Shown here: piece by piece, positions 24,619 to 32,659 of the stretch
Numbering within the stretch: the stretch's first letter is position 1
How the letters are laid out: each line of letters opens with the position of its first letter
Source: Martinezella hainanensis
Lineage (GTDB): Bacteria; Pseudomonadota; Alphaproteobacteria; Rhizobiales; Rhizobiaceae
Reading direction: 5' to 3'
DNA length: 64,000 bases
Assembly: GCF_900094555.1 (NCBI RefSeq)
Contig: NZ_FMAC01000001.1
Location: 744,001 to 808,000 of the forward strand
Notes under the pieces: model-generated
Databases searched by the model: none
The model's input: the letters and a program-made list of their open reading frames with translations, nothing else
What the model was told of the DNA's origin: nothing
Translations under genes and position numbers: made by a program

Positions 24619-25005
24619 TCAGCCGGCATTGCGCATACGGATCAGGCGGCTGCGCCTCGCCGCCTTGCGCACACGAACTGCCATCTCGCTCAACGCAAAG
24701 GGCTTCACGAGATAGTCGACGGCGCCAATATTCATAGCCGTCATCTGGTCCGACAGCTGATCATAGGCCGACATGACGATGACCGGGGTCGTTTCCCCAC
24801 GCGCTACCATGAGCTTGAGCAGGTCGAGGCCGCTACCATCGGGCAATCGAAGATCAAGGAGCATCACGTCGTGAGCTTCGGCGGCGATGGCGACCTTGGC
24901 GGATTCCAACTCCATGGACCAGTCGACGGACCACCCGTCCGCGCGCAAATGATCCTGCACGGCATTGCCTATGAGTATATTGTCTTCGACCAGTAGAAGC
25001 CGCAC
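24619..25005 (-). CDS. Stand-alone response-regulator receiver protein
   Basis: A 128-residue receiver domain without any output domain. The acidic pair is in LLVEDN, the phospho-acceptor aspartate in DVMLLDLRLPDGSG, the conserved Ser/Thr in VIVMSAYDQ, and the lysine in DYLVKPFAL, so it is a complete CheY-like module. The sequence is closest to the N-terminal half of OmpR/PmrA regulators and ends in a basic tail where the DNA-binding domain would begin. GTG 25005 is chosen because GGGGA lies upstream and the first strand starts immediately. The gene is convergent with the PAP2 gene (11-bp gap) and divergent from eptA. Confidence 0.85.
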   Translation of the reverse strand: MRLLLVEDNILIGNAVQDHLRADGWSVDWSMELESAKVAIAAEAHDVMLLDLRLPDGSGLDLLKLMVARGETTPVIVMSAYDQLSDQMTAMNIGAVDYLVKPFALSEMAVRVRKAARRSRLIRMRNAG

Positions 25006-25044
25006 GATTGCATCCCCAGTTGCAATCAAGCAGCTATGATGCCT

Positions 25045-25064
25045 ATTTCTGACGGCGACCTGAA
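25045..25064 (-). promoter_or_regulatory. Direct-repeat regulator site upstream of the receiver gene
   Basis: On the minus strand the sequence reads TTCAGG-TCGC-CGTCAGA, matching the TTCAGG-N4-TGTCAGG pattern with the two TCAG cores 11 bp apart. It lies about 40 bp before the GTG start of the receiver gene. It is the weakest of the three copies. Confidence 0.5.
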
Positions 25065-25140
25065 CCTTGGATATGAAGCCGGGAAAAAGGAATGACAACC
25101 GAAATTCAGGCTCGAAATAGCCCTGCACAAGAACTTGTCA

Positions 25141-25160
25141 TTCAGGTAAATGTCAGGATT
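25141..25160 (+). promoter_or_regulatory. Direct-repeat regulator site upstream of eptA
   Basis: TTCAGG-TAAA-TGTCAGG-A-TT shares 15 of 20 positions with the site before the PAP2 gene. The TCAGG cores are again 11 bp apart. It lies about 80 bp before the transferase start. Confidence 0.55.
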
Positions 25161-25237
25161 GGTGACCATGGTGGCCGGCTTTAACAGCCAAAGCACACCC
25201 TGCAGCGATGGGTTTCCCGGCGCCCAGCCGATAGCCC

Positions 25238-26917
25238 ATGCCTCGGAGACGACCATTGACTAACGAAAAAGCATTATCTGGCCAACAGAAGTTCAGGCCA
25301 GCAATCGGCAGTATCACACTATGTCTTATAGCCACGCTTTATGTACTTCTTGTGACAAATCGGATGTTCTGGACCAAGGCTTACGGCTATTTCATCGCCG
25401 AGCCCGCAGCCTTCGCCGCCTTCGTCATTGGCATCTCTGCGGCGATCATGGCGCTCTTCACGCTCTTCTCCGCTAAGTACGTCACGAAGCCGGTCCTGAT
25501 CTTCTTCATTCTGGTGGCATCGGTATCTTCCTGGTTCAATGACCAGTTCGGCGTCATTATCGATAAGGAAATGATCCGCAATGCGGCCGTTTCAACAGGC
25601 GCGGAAAGCGGCCATCTGATCACGACGCGCTTCATCACCTATGTTTTGCTGACGGGCGTCTTGCCGTCGCTTGTCGTCGCGTGGGTCCGGATCGTCCACC
25701 GCCCGATCCTCAAGAAGCTCGCTTACAATACCGCAGTCATCCTCGCCTGCTCGACGATCTTCGTCATCGCCGGGACGACCTTCTATAAGACTTACGCCGG
25801 TGTTGGCCGTGCGCATCGCGACCTGATGGATACGCTTAATCCGGTGATCCCGATCACCAGCGCGGTGCGTTACGTCATCGATACGCAGAGGAACGCAAAT
25901 GTCGTCGCGCAGCCGCTCGGCACGGATGCCCACCGGGTCGGTGTCGTCGACAAGGGCAAGCCGCGCGTGACGATCATCGTCGCCGGAGAGACGGCCCGCG
26001 CACAGAACTTTTCGCTCGGCGGCTACGCCAAGATGACCAATCCGGAATTGGCAAAGCGCAACGTCGTCTATTTCCCGAATACAAGCAGCTGCGGAACGGC
26101 AACGGCAACCTCCATACCCTGCCTGTTCTCGGTGTACACGCGAGCACAGTACTCGCATCGCAAGGGACTTGAGACGGAGAACCTGCTCGATGTGCTGACC
26201 CATGCCAAGGTCGATATCACCTGGCTGGATAACGACACCGGCAGCTACGACGTGACCAATCGCGTCTCCTATACCTATCTGCCGCCCTCTGCCGATCCGC
26301 GCTTCTGCAAGGATGGCGAGTGCAAGGACGAGATCCTCGTCGACAAGGTCGACGGCTGGCTCGACAAGGTGAAGGGCGACAGCGTGCTGGTGCTGCACCA
26401 GCTCGGCAGCCACGGCCCGGCCTACTATCAGCGTTATCCGGAAGAATTCCGTCGGTTCCAGCCGGATTGCCGCTCCAACGACTTCAGCTCCTGCTCGCAG
26501 GAGGAAATTACCAATGCCTATGACAATACGATCCTCTACACGGATCACATCGTCTCCATGGTCATCGACAAGCTGAAGCAGCGCTCCGATTCGGTATCCG
26601 GCTCGGTGCTTTATTTCTCCGACCACGGCGAGTCACTGGGCGAAAACGGCATCTATCTGCACGGCACGCCCTATATCATCGCACCGTCGCAGCAGACGCA
26701 TGTGCCGATGCTGGTGTGGATGGCCGACGATCTCGCCAAGGCTGCCGGTTTCGATATGGCATGTCTCTCGAAGCGTGCTGCCGAGGGCACCTACTCCCAT
26801 GACAATATCTTCCACAGCGTTCTCGGCATGATGGATGTGTCGACGAAGGTGTATGATCCCTCGCTCGACGTTTTCGCCGCCTGCCGCACGCCGTCGAACA
26901 AGCTGGCGCTGAACTGA
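25238..26917 (+). CDS. eptA: Phosphoethanolamine transferase, EptA family (lipid A modification)
   Basis: A 559-residue inner-membrane enzyme with five N-terminal membrane segments and a large periplasmic alkaline-phosphatase-fold domain. It transfers phosphoethanolamine from phosphatidylethanolamine to lipid A. Visible active-site motifs are VAGETARAQNFSLGGY (metal ligand E251), CGTATATSIPCLFS (nucleophile Thr, about 289) and YFSDHGESLGENGIYLHG (metal ligands D and H). Paired cysteines in the periplasmic domain fit the disulfides of the EptA/MCR group. ATG 25238 has no clear ribosome site, while TTG 25256 has GGAG 7 nt upstream and may be the true start. This appears to be a chromosomal envelope gene, not a mobile mcr gene. 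Confidence 0.92.
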   Translation: MPRRRPLTNEKALSGQQKFRPAIGSITLCLIATLYVLLVTNRMFWTKAYGYFIAEPAAFAAFVIGISAAIMALFTLFSAKYVTKPVLIFFILVASVSSWFNDQFGVIIDKEMIRNAAVSTGAESGHLITTRFITYVLLTGVLPSLVVAWVRIVHRPILKKLAYNTAVILACSTIFVIAGTTFYKTYAGVGRAHRDLMDTLNPVIPITSAVRYVIDTQRNANVVAQPLGTDAHRVGVVDKGKPRVTIIVAGETARAQNFSLGGYAKMTNPELAKRNVVYFPNTSSCGTATATSIPCLFSVYTRAQYSHRKGLETENLLDVLTHAKVDITWLDNDTGSYDVTNRVSYTYLPPSADPRFCKDGECKDEILVDKVDGWLDKVKGDSVLVLHQLGSHGPAYYQRYPEEFRRFQPDCRSNDFSSCSQEEITNAYDNTILYTDHIVSMVIDKLKQRSDSVSGSVLYFSDHGESLGENGIYLHGTPYIIAPSQQTHVPMLVWMADDLAKAAGFDMACLSKRAAEGTYSHDNIFHSVLGMMDVSTKVYDPSLDVFAACRTPSNKLALN

Positions 26918-26930
26918 TAGACTGAATGAT

Positions 26931-26965
26931 GTCCGGCGGCCCCTCGTGATGGGAGGCCGCCGGAC
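26931..26965. terminator. Bidirectional terminator between eptA and cupin gene
   Basis: An 11-bp perfect stem (GTCCGGCGGCC / GGCCGCCGGAC) with a 13-nt loop sits between the two convergent stop codons. Flanking GAATGAT and ATCATTC could extend it. Confidence 0.7.
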
Positions 26966-26977
26966 CATCGGGATCAT

Positions 26978-27355
26978 TCAAAGACGCTTGGGCTCGCGGA
27001 TCGTCCGCTCGTTTTCCAAATTGCCGGTATTGAGCGTCGTATTGCGCTCGAACAGCACGACTTCGCAGGTCGGTTCGGCGACCGGGCAATGCTCCACGCC
27101 ATGCGGAACGATGATGTATTCGCCGGGTCCAAGGACGATGTCACCGCCGTTTTCTTCGCGCAGCTTCATGCGCAGCGTACCCTTGACGACCAGAAACAGC
27201 TCATCTTCCTCTTCATGATGGTGCCAATGGAAGGCGCCATCAAGTTTCGTAAGCTTGATCTGGAAATCATTGATGTCACCGCCAATATGCGGACTCCACG
27301 TCTCATCGAATGCTGCAAAAGCTTTGGTAAGGTTGATCTTTTTCAGCACGACCAT
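26978..27355 (-). CDS. Small cupin protein
   Basis: A 125-residue cupin. Motif 1 is FHWHHHEEEDELFLVVKGTLRM and motif 2 is GEYIIVPHGVEHCPVAE, so the full 3-His/1-Glu metal site is present. ATG 27355 is preceded by GGAGG at 6 nt, which decides the start against upstream ATGs. It is divergent from a flavin-dependent oxidoreductase gene. No substrate can be assigned. Confidence 0.88.
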   Translation of the reverse strand: MVVLKKINLTKAFAAFDETWSPHIGGDINDFQIKLTKLDGAFHWHHHEEEDELFLVVKGTLRMKLREENGGDIVLGPGEYIIVPHGVEHCPVAEPTCEVVLFERNTTLNTGNLENERTIREPKRL

Positions 27356-27558
27356 TTGCTTCCTCCATTTGCGCCCAAACGACGTGATGTCGCCAAGGCT
27401 AATATTGGCGGCAGCCGGGCCGAAGACAACGCCGCCCTCCGCCTGCGCATATCGAATTCCTCGAAGATTTCGGCCGAAACTTTCCGGGTAGTTGATGAGC
27501 AGCAACGGCACTACATGCTGTCTCAACATTATCATTTCGACATATGACAGGAAAAATC

Positions 27559-28596
27559 ATGACGACAAATAATGTCGAATTCGGCCTAGATACTTTCGGC
27601 GACGTGACCTTTGACGACAAGGGCACGCCGCTGCCGCATGCGCAGGTGCTGCGCAACGTCGTCGAGGAAGGCGTTCTCGCCGATCAGCTCGGGATAGACT
27701 TCTTCGGCATCGGCGAACACCACCGCGAGGACTTTGCCGTCTCCTCGCCCGAGACCATCCTCGCGGCCATCGCCAGTCGCACATCGAAAATTCATCTGGG
27801 ATCGGCTGTAACCGTGCTGAGCTCGGACGACCCGATCCGCGTGTTTCAGCGCTTCTCCAGCCTGAACGCTGTCTCAAACGGCCGTGCCGAAGTCATTCTC
27901 GGCCGCGGTTCGTTCACGGAGTCCTTCCCTCTGTTCGGCTTCGAGCTGTCGCAGTACGAGCAGCTCTTCGAGGAAAAGCTCGATCTGTTCGCGGCCTTGC
28001 TCAAGAACGAGCCGGTGAACTGGCAGGGCAGCATCCGGCCGCCGCTACGCAATCAGAAGGTCTTCCCGACCATCGAGAGCGGCCAGCTGAAGACCTGGAT
28101 CGGCGTCGGCGGCAGCCCGGAATCGGTGGTGCGCGCCGCCCATTACGATCTACCGCTGATGCTGGCGATCATCGGCGGGAGCCCCTACCGCTTCCAGCCC
28201 TATGTCGACCTTTATCACCGTGCCTTCGAACAGCTCGGCAAGCGGGTGCAGCCGATCGGCATCCATTCGCCGGGCTATATCGCCGAAACGGACGAACAGG
28301 CGCGCGAGGAGCTCTGGCCTTGCTTCAAGGCGATGCGCGACCGCATCGGCCGCGAGCGTGGCTGGCCGCCGATGACGCGCGCCGAGTTCGACAACGAGAT
28401 CGAAAAGGGCTCGCTCTATGTCGGCTCGCCGGAAACGGTGGCAGCCAAACTCGCCCCGGTCGTCAAGACGCTCGGCATCAGCCGCTTCCAGCTGAAGTAC
28501 AGCGCCGGCGCACTCGGCCACGAGAAGATGCTGCGCTGTATCGAGCTCTATGGACAGAAGGTGATCCCGGCAGTGCGCGCTGCACTCGCGGCATAA
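27559..28596 (+). CDS. LLM-class flavin-dependent oxidoreductase (luciferase-like)
   Basis: A 345-residue luciferase-like monooxygenase, a TIM barrel that uses FMN and usually needs a flavin reductase partner. Recognisable elements are EFGLDTFGDVTFD at the N-terminus, LGIDFFGIGEHHREDFAVSSPE, IHLGSAVTVLSSDDPIRVFQRF and the late SLYVGSPETVAAKL. ATG 27559 is preferred because AGGA lies 6 nt upstream; ATG 27544 is also in frame. The substrate is unknown. An intrinsic terminator follows. Confidence 0.9.
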   Translation: MTTNNVEFGLDTFGDVTFDDKGTPLPHAQVLRNVVEEGVLADQLGIDFFGIGEHHREDFAVSSPETILAAIASRTSKIHLGSAVTVLSSDDPIRVFQRFSSLNAVSNGRAEVILGRGSFTESFPLFGFELSQYEQLFEEKLDLFAALLKNEPVNWQGSIRPPLRNQKVFPTIESGQLKTWIGVGGSPESVVRAAHYDLPLMLAIIGGSPYRFQPYVDLYHRAFEQLGKRVQPIGIHSPGYIAETDEQAREELWPCFKAMRDRIGRERGWPPMTRAEFDNEIEKGSLYVGSPETVAAKLAPVVKTLGISRFQLKYSAGALGHEKMLRCIELYGQKVIPAVRAALAA

Positions 28597-28637
28597 TCCC
28601 GGCCGGATATTCCTTCTCGTCGTTCGATCAAGTCAGC

Positions 28638-28673
28638 GGGCGCTTCGCAACACGGCGAAGCGCCCTTTCTTTT
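28638..28673 (+). terminator. Intrinsic terminator after the LLM oxidoreductase
   Basis: An 11-bp perfect stem (GGGCGCTTCGC / GCGAAGCGCCC) with a 6-nt loop is followed by TTTCTTTT. Confidence 0.85.
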
Positions 28674-28691
28674 GCTCTGTCATTTTTTCGA

Positions 28692-28729
28692 AGTAAATGC
28701 TACAGATAATCTAATTGGTAGCATTTACT
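28692..28729 (+). promoter_or_regulatory. Perfect 12-bp inverted repeat upstream of the RpiR-type regulator
   Basis: AGTAAATGCTAC (28692-28703) and its exact complement GTAGCATTTACT (28718-28729) are separated by a 14-bp A/T-rich spacer. The right arm ends 15 bp before the regulator's ATG. It is probably the operator for self-regulation by the RpiR protein. Confidence 0.65.
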
Positions 28730-28744
28730 ACATAAAGATATCAG

Positions 28745-29644
28745 ATGGTAGAGAAGACGCAGAAACCTCGCACTTTCGAAGACCGCGTTCTTGGTGTGAT
28801 CGAGACACTCGCTCCAGCAGAGCAGCGCATCGCCCGCTTTTTCGTCGATCAGAAGCAGGCTGTCCTGCTGAACTCAGCCGCCCAGATCGCGCAGCTCGCC
28901 GGCACCAGCGACGCGACGGTTGTCCGCACCGCGCGCGCCCTCGGCTTCGAAAGCCTGTCGACGCTGCGAGCCGCCCTGCTCGAGGAATTGACGGGAGCAC
29001 CGTCCCCCGGAACGCGGATGCAACGCACGCTGGCTGAAACCGGCAGCCAGGCCAGCGATGCGCTTCACCACGTCATCGGCATGCACGAGCAGGCTTTGGA
29101 CGTTCTGCGACGCGAGGAATTTGCCGCAAGCTTCGAGCGTTGCATCGATAATCTCGCGAACGCCGCGCGACGCCATGTCTTCGGCATTGGCCCTTCGGGT
29201 GCCGTGGCGGACTATGCCAGCTTGCAGTTCAACCGCATCGGCCTGCCGACCAACGCGCTATCGGCCTCCGGCATCGCACTTGCGGATCGCCTGCTGTGGA
29301 TCGGCAAGGGCGACGTGGTGCTGATGATCGCCTATGCGCCGCTCTATCGCGAAGTCGAAGTGCTGCTCGAGCAGGCCGGCAAGCATGATGTGCCGGTCAT
29401 CCTGATCAGCGATGATCTCGGCCTGCTGATTGCCGACAAGGTGGCTGAGGTCCTGCCCGTCCCGCGCGGCAATGCCGGGCACCTCGCCATGCATGGCGGC
29501 ACGATGGTGCTGATCGAATCCCTGATCGTCGCACTCGCCGCCAAGGGCAGGGACGCCGCCATCGACAGCCTTGACCGGCTCAGCCAGCTGCGGGGTGCCA
29601 TCGACAAGACATGGAGCAAGCGCGGCACGAGGAAACGCAAATGA
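28745..29644 (+). CDS. MurR/RpiR-family transcriptional regulator (HTH + SIS domain)
   Basis: A 299-residue regulator with an N-terminal HTH_6 domain (TLAPAEQRIARFFVDQK, then NSAAQIAQLAGTSDATVVRTARALGF) and a C-terminal SIS sugar-phosphate-binding domain (HVFGIGPSGAVADYASLQFNRIG, GDVVLMIAYAPLYREVEVLLEQA). Such regulators respond to phosphosugars. No sugar catabolic operon adjoins it; the next genes are membrane proteins of unknown role on the same strand 131 bp downstream. The perfect inverted repeat before the ATG suggests autoregulation. Confidence 0.92.
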   Translation: MVEKTQKPRTFEDRVLGVIETLAPAEQRIARFFVDQKQAVLLNSAAQIAQLAGTSDATVVRTARALGFESLSTLRAALLEELTGAPSPGTRMQRTLAETGSQASDALHHVIGMHEQALDVLRREEFAASFERCIDNLANAARRHVFGIGPSGAVADYASLQFNRIGLPTNALSASGIALADRLLWIGKGDVVLMIAYAPLYREVEVLLEQAGKHDVPVILISDDLGLLIADKVAEVLPVPRGNAGHLAMHGGTMVLIESLIVALAAKGRDAAIDSLDRLSQLRGAIDKTWSKRGTRKRK

Positions 29645-29775
29645 ACGACGCCGAAGTGCGGCGCGCACGCCACATCGGCGTTTGGCCAAGCCCGTGGCTC
29701 ATCCAAGACATGAAGAACAATCGTCCGAAAAATAATTCACATTCAAAGCCCTAACCGTCATTCGGGAATCAATTC

Positions 29776-30522
29776 ATGAACAGCCTCACACCCATTCTCT
29801 CCACCGTGACGGCCTCGTTCCTCGGCTCCTTCGTCGAAGTCGTGGAGGCCTTCACCATCGTCCTCGCGGTCGGCGTCACCCGAAGCTGGCGCCCTGCGCT
29901 CACTGGCGCCGCGCTTGCTCTTGCCGTGCTGGCCGCCCTCGTTCTCATCTTCGGGCCACTGCTGGCGCTGATACCGATCGAGACGCTGCAATTCGTCGTC
30001 GGCGTTCTCCTCATCCTGTTCGGCATGCGCTGGCTGCGAAAAGCCATCCTCCGCTCGCTTGGCGTCATCGCCCTGCACGACGAGGAAGCAGCCTTCTCGA
30101 AGGAGACGGCTGCATTGCAGGCACAGTCCACGGATCGCCGCGCCGATTATCTCGCCGGCCTCGCCGCCTTCAAGGCGGTGCTGCTCGAAGGTGTCGAAGT
30201 GGTCTTCATCGTCATCGCCGTCGGCGGCGCGCATGGCCTCACGCTCTATGCCGGCCTCGGCGCCCTTGCCGCCTTCGTGCTCGTCATGCTGATCGGGCTT
30301 CTGGTGCATCGTCCGCTCGCCACCGTGCCCGAAAACACCCTCAAATTCGTCGTCGGCCTGATGCTCACCAGCTTCGGCATCTTCTGGACCGGTGAAGGCA
30401 TCGGCGCGCACTGGCCGGGAGAAGATCTCGCCTTGATCGCCATCTTCGCGATCGTCTCGCTCGCCTCCTACGCCATCATCCGCGGCTTGCGCGGCAACCC
30501 AGCAGCAAAGGCAGCCCAATGA
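29776..30522 (+). CDS. Integral membrane protein, two-fold repeat (COG4280/FTR1-like)
   Basis: A 248-residue protein with about seven hydrophobic segments. It contains two similar acidic membrane elements, FVEVVEAFTIVLAVG (E21, E24) and LEGVEVVFIVIAVGG (E138, E141), indicating an internal duplication. The E-x-x-E elements recall the paired REGLE-type motifs of FTR1 iron permeases, and the overall protein looks like the COG4280 family of uncharacterised membrane proteins. A transport role for a cation is an inference. A small membrane protein gene overlaps its stop (ATGA). Confidence 0.7.
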   Translation: MNSLTPILSTVTASFLGSFVEVVEAFTIVLAVGVTRSWRPALTGAALALAVLAALVLIFGPLLALIPIETLQFVVGVLLILFGMRWLRKAILRSLGVIALHDEEAAFSKETAALQAQSTDRRADYLAGLAAFKAVLLEGVEVVFIVIAVGGAHGLTLYAGLGALAAFVLVMLIGLLVHRPLATVPENTLKFVVGLMLTSFGIFWTGEGIGAHWPGEDLALIAIFAIVSLASYAIIRGLRGNPAAKAAQ

Positions 30523-30725
30523 CCGTTTTGCGCATCGCCCTGTCCGAGCTTATCGGCATGTTCATCGATGATGGCAGCCTCGCAACCCTCTGCCTCATCC
30601 TCATTCTCATCATTGCCGGCGCGGTGGAGTTTCTCGCCATGCCGCCGCTCGCGGGCGGCCTTCTCCTGCTGGTCGGTTGCCTCGCCATCCTGCTCTACAG
30701 CGTCCGGCGCGCCGTGAAGCGATGA
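30519..30725 (+). CDS. Small membrane protein coupled to the preceding transporter-like gene
   Basis: A 68-residue protein with two hydrophobic segments (LATLCLILILIIAGAVEFLA and LLLLVGCLAILLY) and a basic tail. Its ATG overlaps the upstream stop as ATGA, so it is translated together with the COG4280-like protein and could be a subunit. I do not recognise a named family. Confidence 0.7.
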   Translation: MTVLRIALSELIGMFIDDGSLATLCLILILIIAGAVEFLAMPPLAGGLLLLVGCLAILLYSVRRAVKR

Positions 30726-30729
30726 GATT

Positions 30730-30767
30730 CACAACCCTCTGCAAGAGCTTGGATTTGCAGAGGGTTG
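30730..30767 (+). terminator. Strong hairpin after the two membrane-protein genes
   Basis: A perfect 14-bp stem (ACAACCCTCTGCAA / TTGCAGAGGGTTGT) with a 10-nt loop starts 5 bp after the stop codon. It is not followed by a T-run, so it may act as an RNA-stabilising or Rho-assisted terminator. Confidence 0.6.
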
Positions 30768-30837
30768 TCATGCCACTTGCCAAACAGCCTTAACTCTCGA
30801 CAGAACCCTTCGCAGATGCGAAGAATTTCGCACGCTA

Positions 30838-30928
30838 GAGCGCCGTGCGTCCGTACGGACGCACAAAGGACGCTCTCAATGTTTGAATCTACGCATCAGG
30901 CTTTCCGAAAATCGACCCCAATTTTCGG
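30838..30928. repeat. RIME-like rhizobial intergenic palindromic element
   Basis: Two palindromes lie close together. The first is a 20-bp perfect palindrome GTGCGTCC-GTAC-GGACGCAC (30845-30864) inside outer arms GAGCG/CGCTC. The second is CCGAAAAT...ATTTTCGG (30905-30928). Two-palindrome units of about 100 bp are the described form of RIME repeats in Rhizobiaceae, and this text looks familiar from such genomes. The ribosome site and ATG of the next gene follow within 30 bp. Confidence 0.6.
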
Positions 30929-30958
30929 GCCGATGCTGTACCGAAAAGGAGAAACGGC

Positions 30959-31540
30959 ATGAGCAGCGCCTATCCCGAAGTCTATCTCGTACGGCACGGG
31001 CAGACGGAGTGGAGCCTTTCCGGCAGGCACACCGGCCGGACCGATATTCCCCTGACAGCTGCTGGCGAGGAAGCCGCCCGCAAGGTCGCGGGCCGCCTGC
31101 CCGCGATCGATTTCGCAGCCGTCTGGTCCAGCCCGTCGCAGCGCGCACAAAATACCTGCGCATTGGCAGGCTTCGGTGACCGGCGCGTCGTCAAGGACGA
31201 TCTGGCGGAATGGGATTACGGCGCCTATGAGGGCATCACCACCAAGGCGATCCTTGCCGAACGCCCGGGCTGGCAGGTCTTTCGCGATGGCTGCCCGAAC
31301 GGTGAATCAGCCGCTGATGTCGGTGCGCGCGCCGATCGGATCATCGGCGAGCTTCGCGCCATCAACGGCTCCGTCCTGATCTTTTCCAGCGCCCATTTCC
31401 TGCGCGTCTTCGCCGCCCGCTGGGTCGGCCTGCCGCCTGAAGGCGGTGAGCATCTTGTCCTCGACACGACGAGCATCAGCGTGCTCGGCTACGAGCACGA
31501 TCTGACCGAACCGGTCATCCGCCGCTGGAACGAAATCTGA
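30959..31540 (+). CDS. Histidine phosphatase superfamily protein (phosphoglycerate-mutase-like)
   Basis: A 193-residue enzyme of the RHG branch. The catalytic motif VYLVRHGQTEWSLSGRHTG is near the N-terminus, WSSPSQRAQNTCALAG carries the second arginine, EWDYGAYEG the catalytic glutamate, and SSAHFLRVF the second histidine. It is a stand-alone phosphatase, not a dPGM, since the mutase-specific inserts are missing. AAGGAG precedes the ATG at a good distance. The substrate is unknown. An intrinsic terminator follows. Confidence 0.9.
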   Translation: MSSAYPEVYLVRHGQTEWSLSGRHTGRTDIPLTAAGEEAARKVAGRLPAIDFAAVWSSPSQRAQNTCALAGFGDRRVVKDDLAEWDYGAYEGITTKAILAERPGWQVFRDGCPNGESAADVGARADRIIGELRAINGSVLIFSSAHFLRVFAARWVGLPPEGGEHLVLDTTSISVLGYEHDLTEPVIRRWNEI

Positions 31541-31574
31541 CCAACGCACAATCCGCCAGACTTTACAAGCGTTT

Positions 31575-31603
31575 CGAGCGGCCTGGAGCCGCTCGATGTT
31601 TTT
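31575..31603 (+). terminator. Intrinsic terminator after the histidine phosphatase
   Basis: An 8-bp perfect stem (CGAGCGGC / GCCGCTCG) with a 5-nt loop is followed by ATGTTTTT. It lies between two convergent genes. Confidence 0.8.
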
Positions 31604-31625
31604 AAAGAGGTCGGCCTTCAGCCGC

Positions 31626-32561
31626 TTACCAGGGCTTGAGACCCAGCAGCTTCTCACCGAGCGGCGTCAGTACGGCCGTCGTTGCATTGTGCTTTTCCCA
31701 TTCACGGGGATCACCGGGAAAGGCGTCGCGTTTCGGAGAGTCCAGTTCCCGCCACAGACGGATGCGTTCCTCGCGCTCGGCGACATTGTCGTATTCGGCC
31801 GGGTGCATGGAGATATACTGCGCCATGCGGACGCGGCTGTCGGAATGGTTGGGGCGGACGCCATGCGCCAGCAGCGAGTTAAAGATCATGAGATCGCCGG
31901 GCTCCATGTCGATATTGACGACCGAAAGACCTGTCATGTCGGGGTGCATCGGATCGCGATCGGCCGGCTGCGTCTTTTCCCATTCGTAGAAATGCTCGAA
32001 AAGCTCCGGAACGCACTGAAACCCGCCGACATCGCCATCCTGCTTCTTCAGGCTCAGAACGCCCTGGACGCCGATCGGTAGAGGACGGATCGAAGTGTCG
32101 ACATCCCAGTGGATGAAGCCGTTCGGATTGCCCTTCACCTTCTTCGGCGGGTTGAGGTTGGCACGATCGATCGTGACCCAGAGATCTTCCCGATCCCAGA
32201 TGTCGACGAAGACATCGTAGATGCGCTTTTCCATCCGGTTGTCCCAGAGATACTGGTGATTGTAGATCTCCAGCATGCCGGTGTTGTTGAGTTCCTTCAT
32301 CTTGTGCTCGCGCCGCTGCGGCGCATACCAGGTGGAGGAATCGTTCGGGTCCTTCTCGTCAAAACGCCACAAAACGTCGGCAAGCCGCTCGACATTCGCC
32401 GCCGGCACCGCCTGGCGCACGATCACATAGCCCCTCGTGATCCAATGCTGCCAGTCGTCCTTTGACAGCACTCTGAGCGGCAACGCCTTCTGGATGTCCT
32501 TCAGTTGCGTCGTGACCGAAGATGCGGTCGGGTGAGCGTCTCGTTTCAAGGCAGGCTGCAT
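31626..32561 (-). CDS. Phytanoyl-CoA dioxygenase (PhyH) family protein
   Basis: A 311-residue Fe(II)/2-oxoglutarate-dependent oxygenase. The facial triad is visible as HWDVD (first His and Asp) and LAHGVRPNHS (distal His), with the oxoglutarate-binding arginine following in SRVRMAQYI. The opening LSKDDWQHWITRGYVIVRQAVP is typical of PhyH proteins. ATG 32561 has GGAGG upstream. It is divergent from an AraC-type activator, which probably controls it. The hydroxylated substrate is unknown. Confidence 0.88.
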   Translation of the reverse strand: MQPALKRDAHPTASSVTTQLKDIQKALPLRVLSKDDWQHWITRGYVIVRQAVPAANVERLADVLWRFDEKDPNDSSTWYAPQRREHKMKELNNTGMLEIYNHQYLWDNRMEKRIYDVFVDIWDREDLWVTIDRANLNPPKKVKGNPNGFIHWDVDTSIRPLPIGVQGVLSLKKQDGDVGGFQCVPELFEHFYEWEKTQPADRDPMHPDMTGLSVVNIDMEPGDLMIFNSLLAHGVRPNHSDSRVRMAQYISMHPAEYDNVAEREERIRLWRELDSPKRDAFPGDPREWEKHNATTAVLTPLGEKLLGLKPW

Positions 32562-32659
32562 CGGTTTCCTCCATCTCGCTGGCCCCTTTGTTCTCGGGTG
32601 ACGGAAGAAGTTGTAGCTTGAACCGGAGTTTTGATGTTGCCCGGCTCTGGCGAATTCTG

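Noticed and set aside
25592..26626. A 344-residue minus-strand frame over eptA
   Set aside because: It is a mirror of codon bias in eptA, with no recognisable domain.
25238..26917. Mobile colistin-resistance (mcr) gene
   Set aside because: The protein is EptA-like, but the surroundings are chromosomal envelope genes, with no insertion sequence or plasmid feature.
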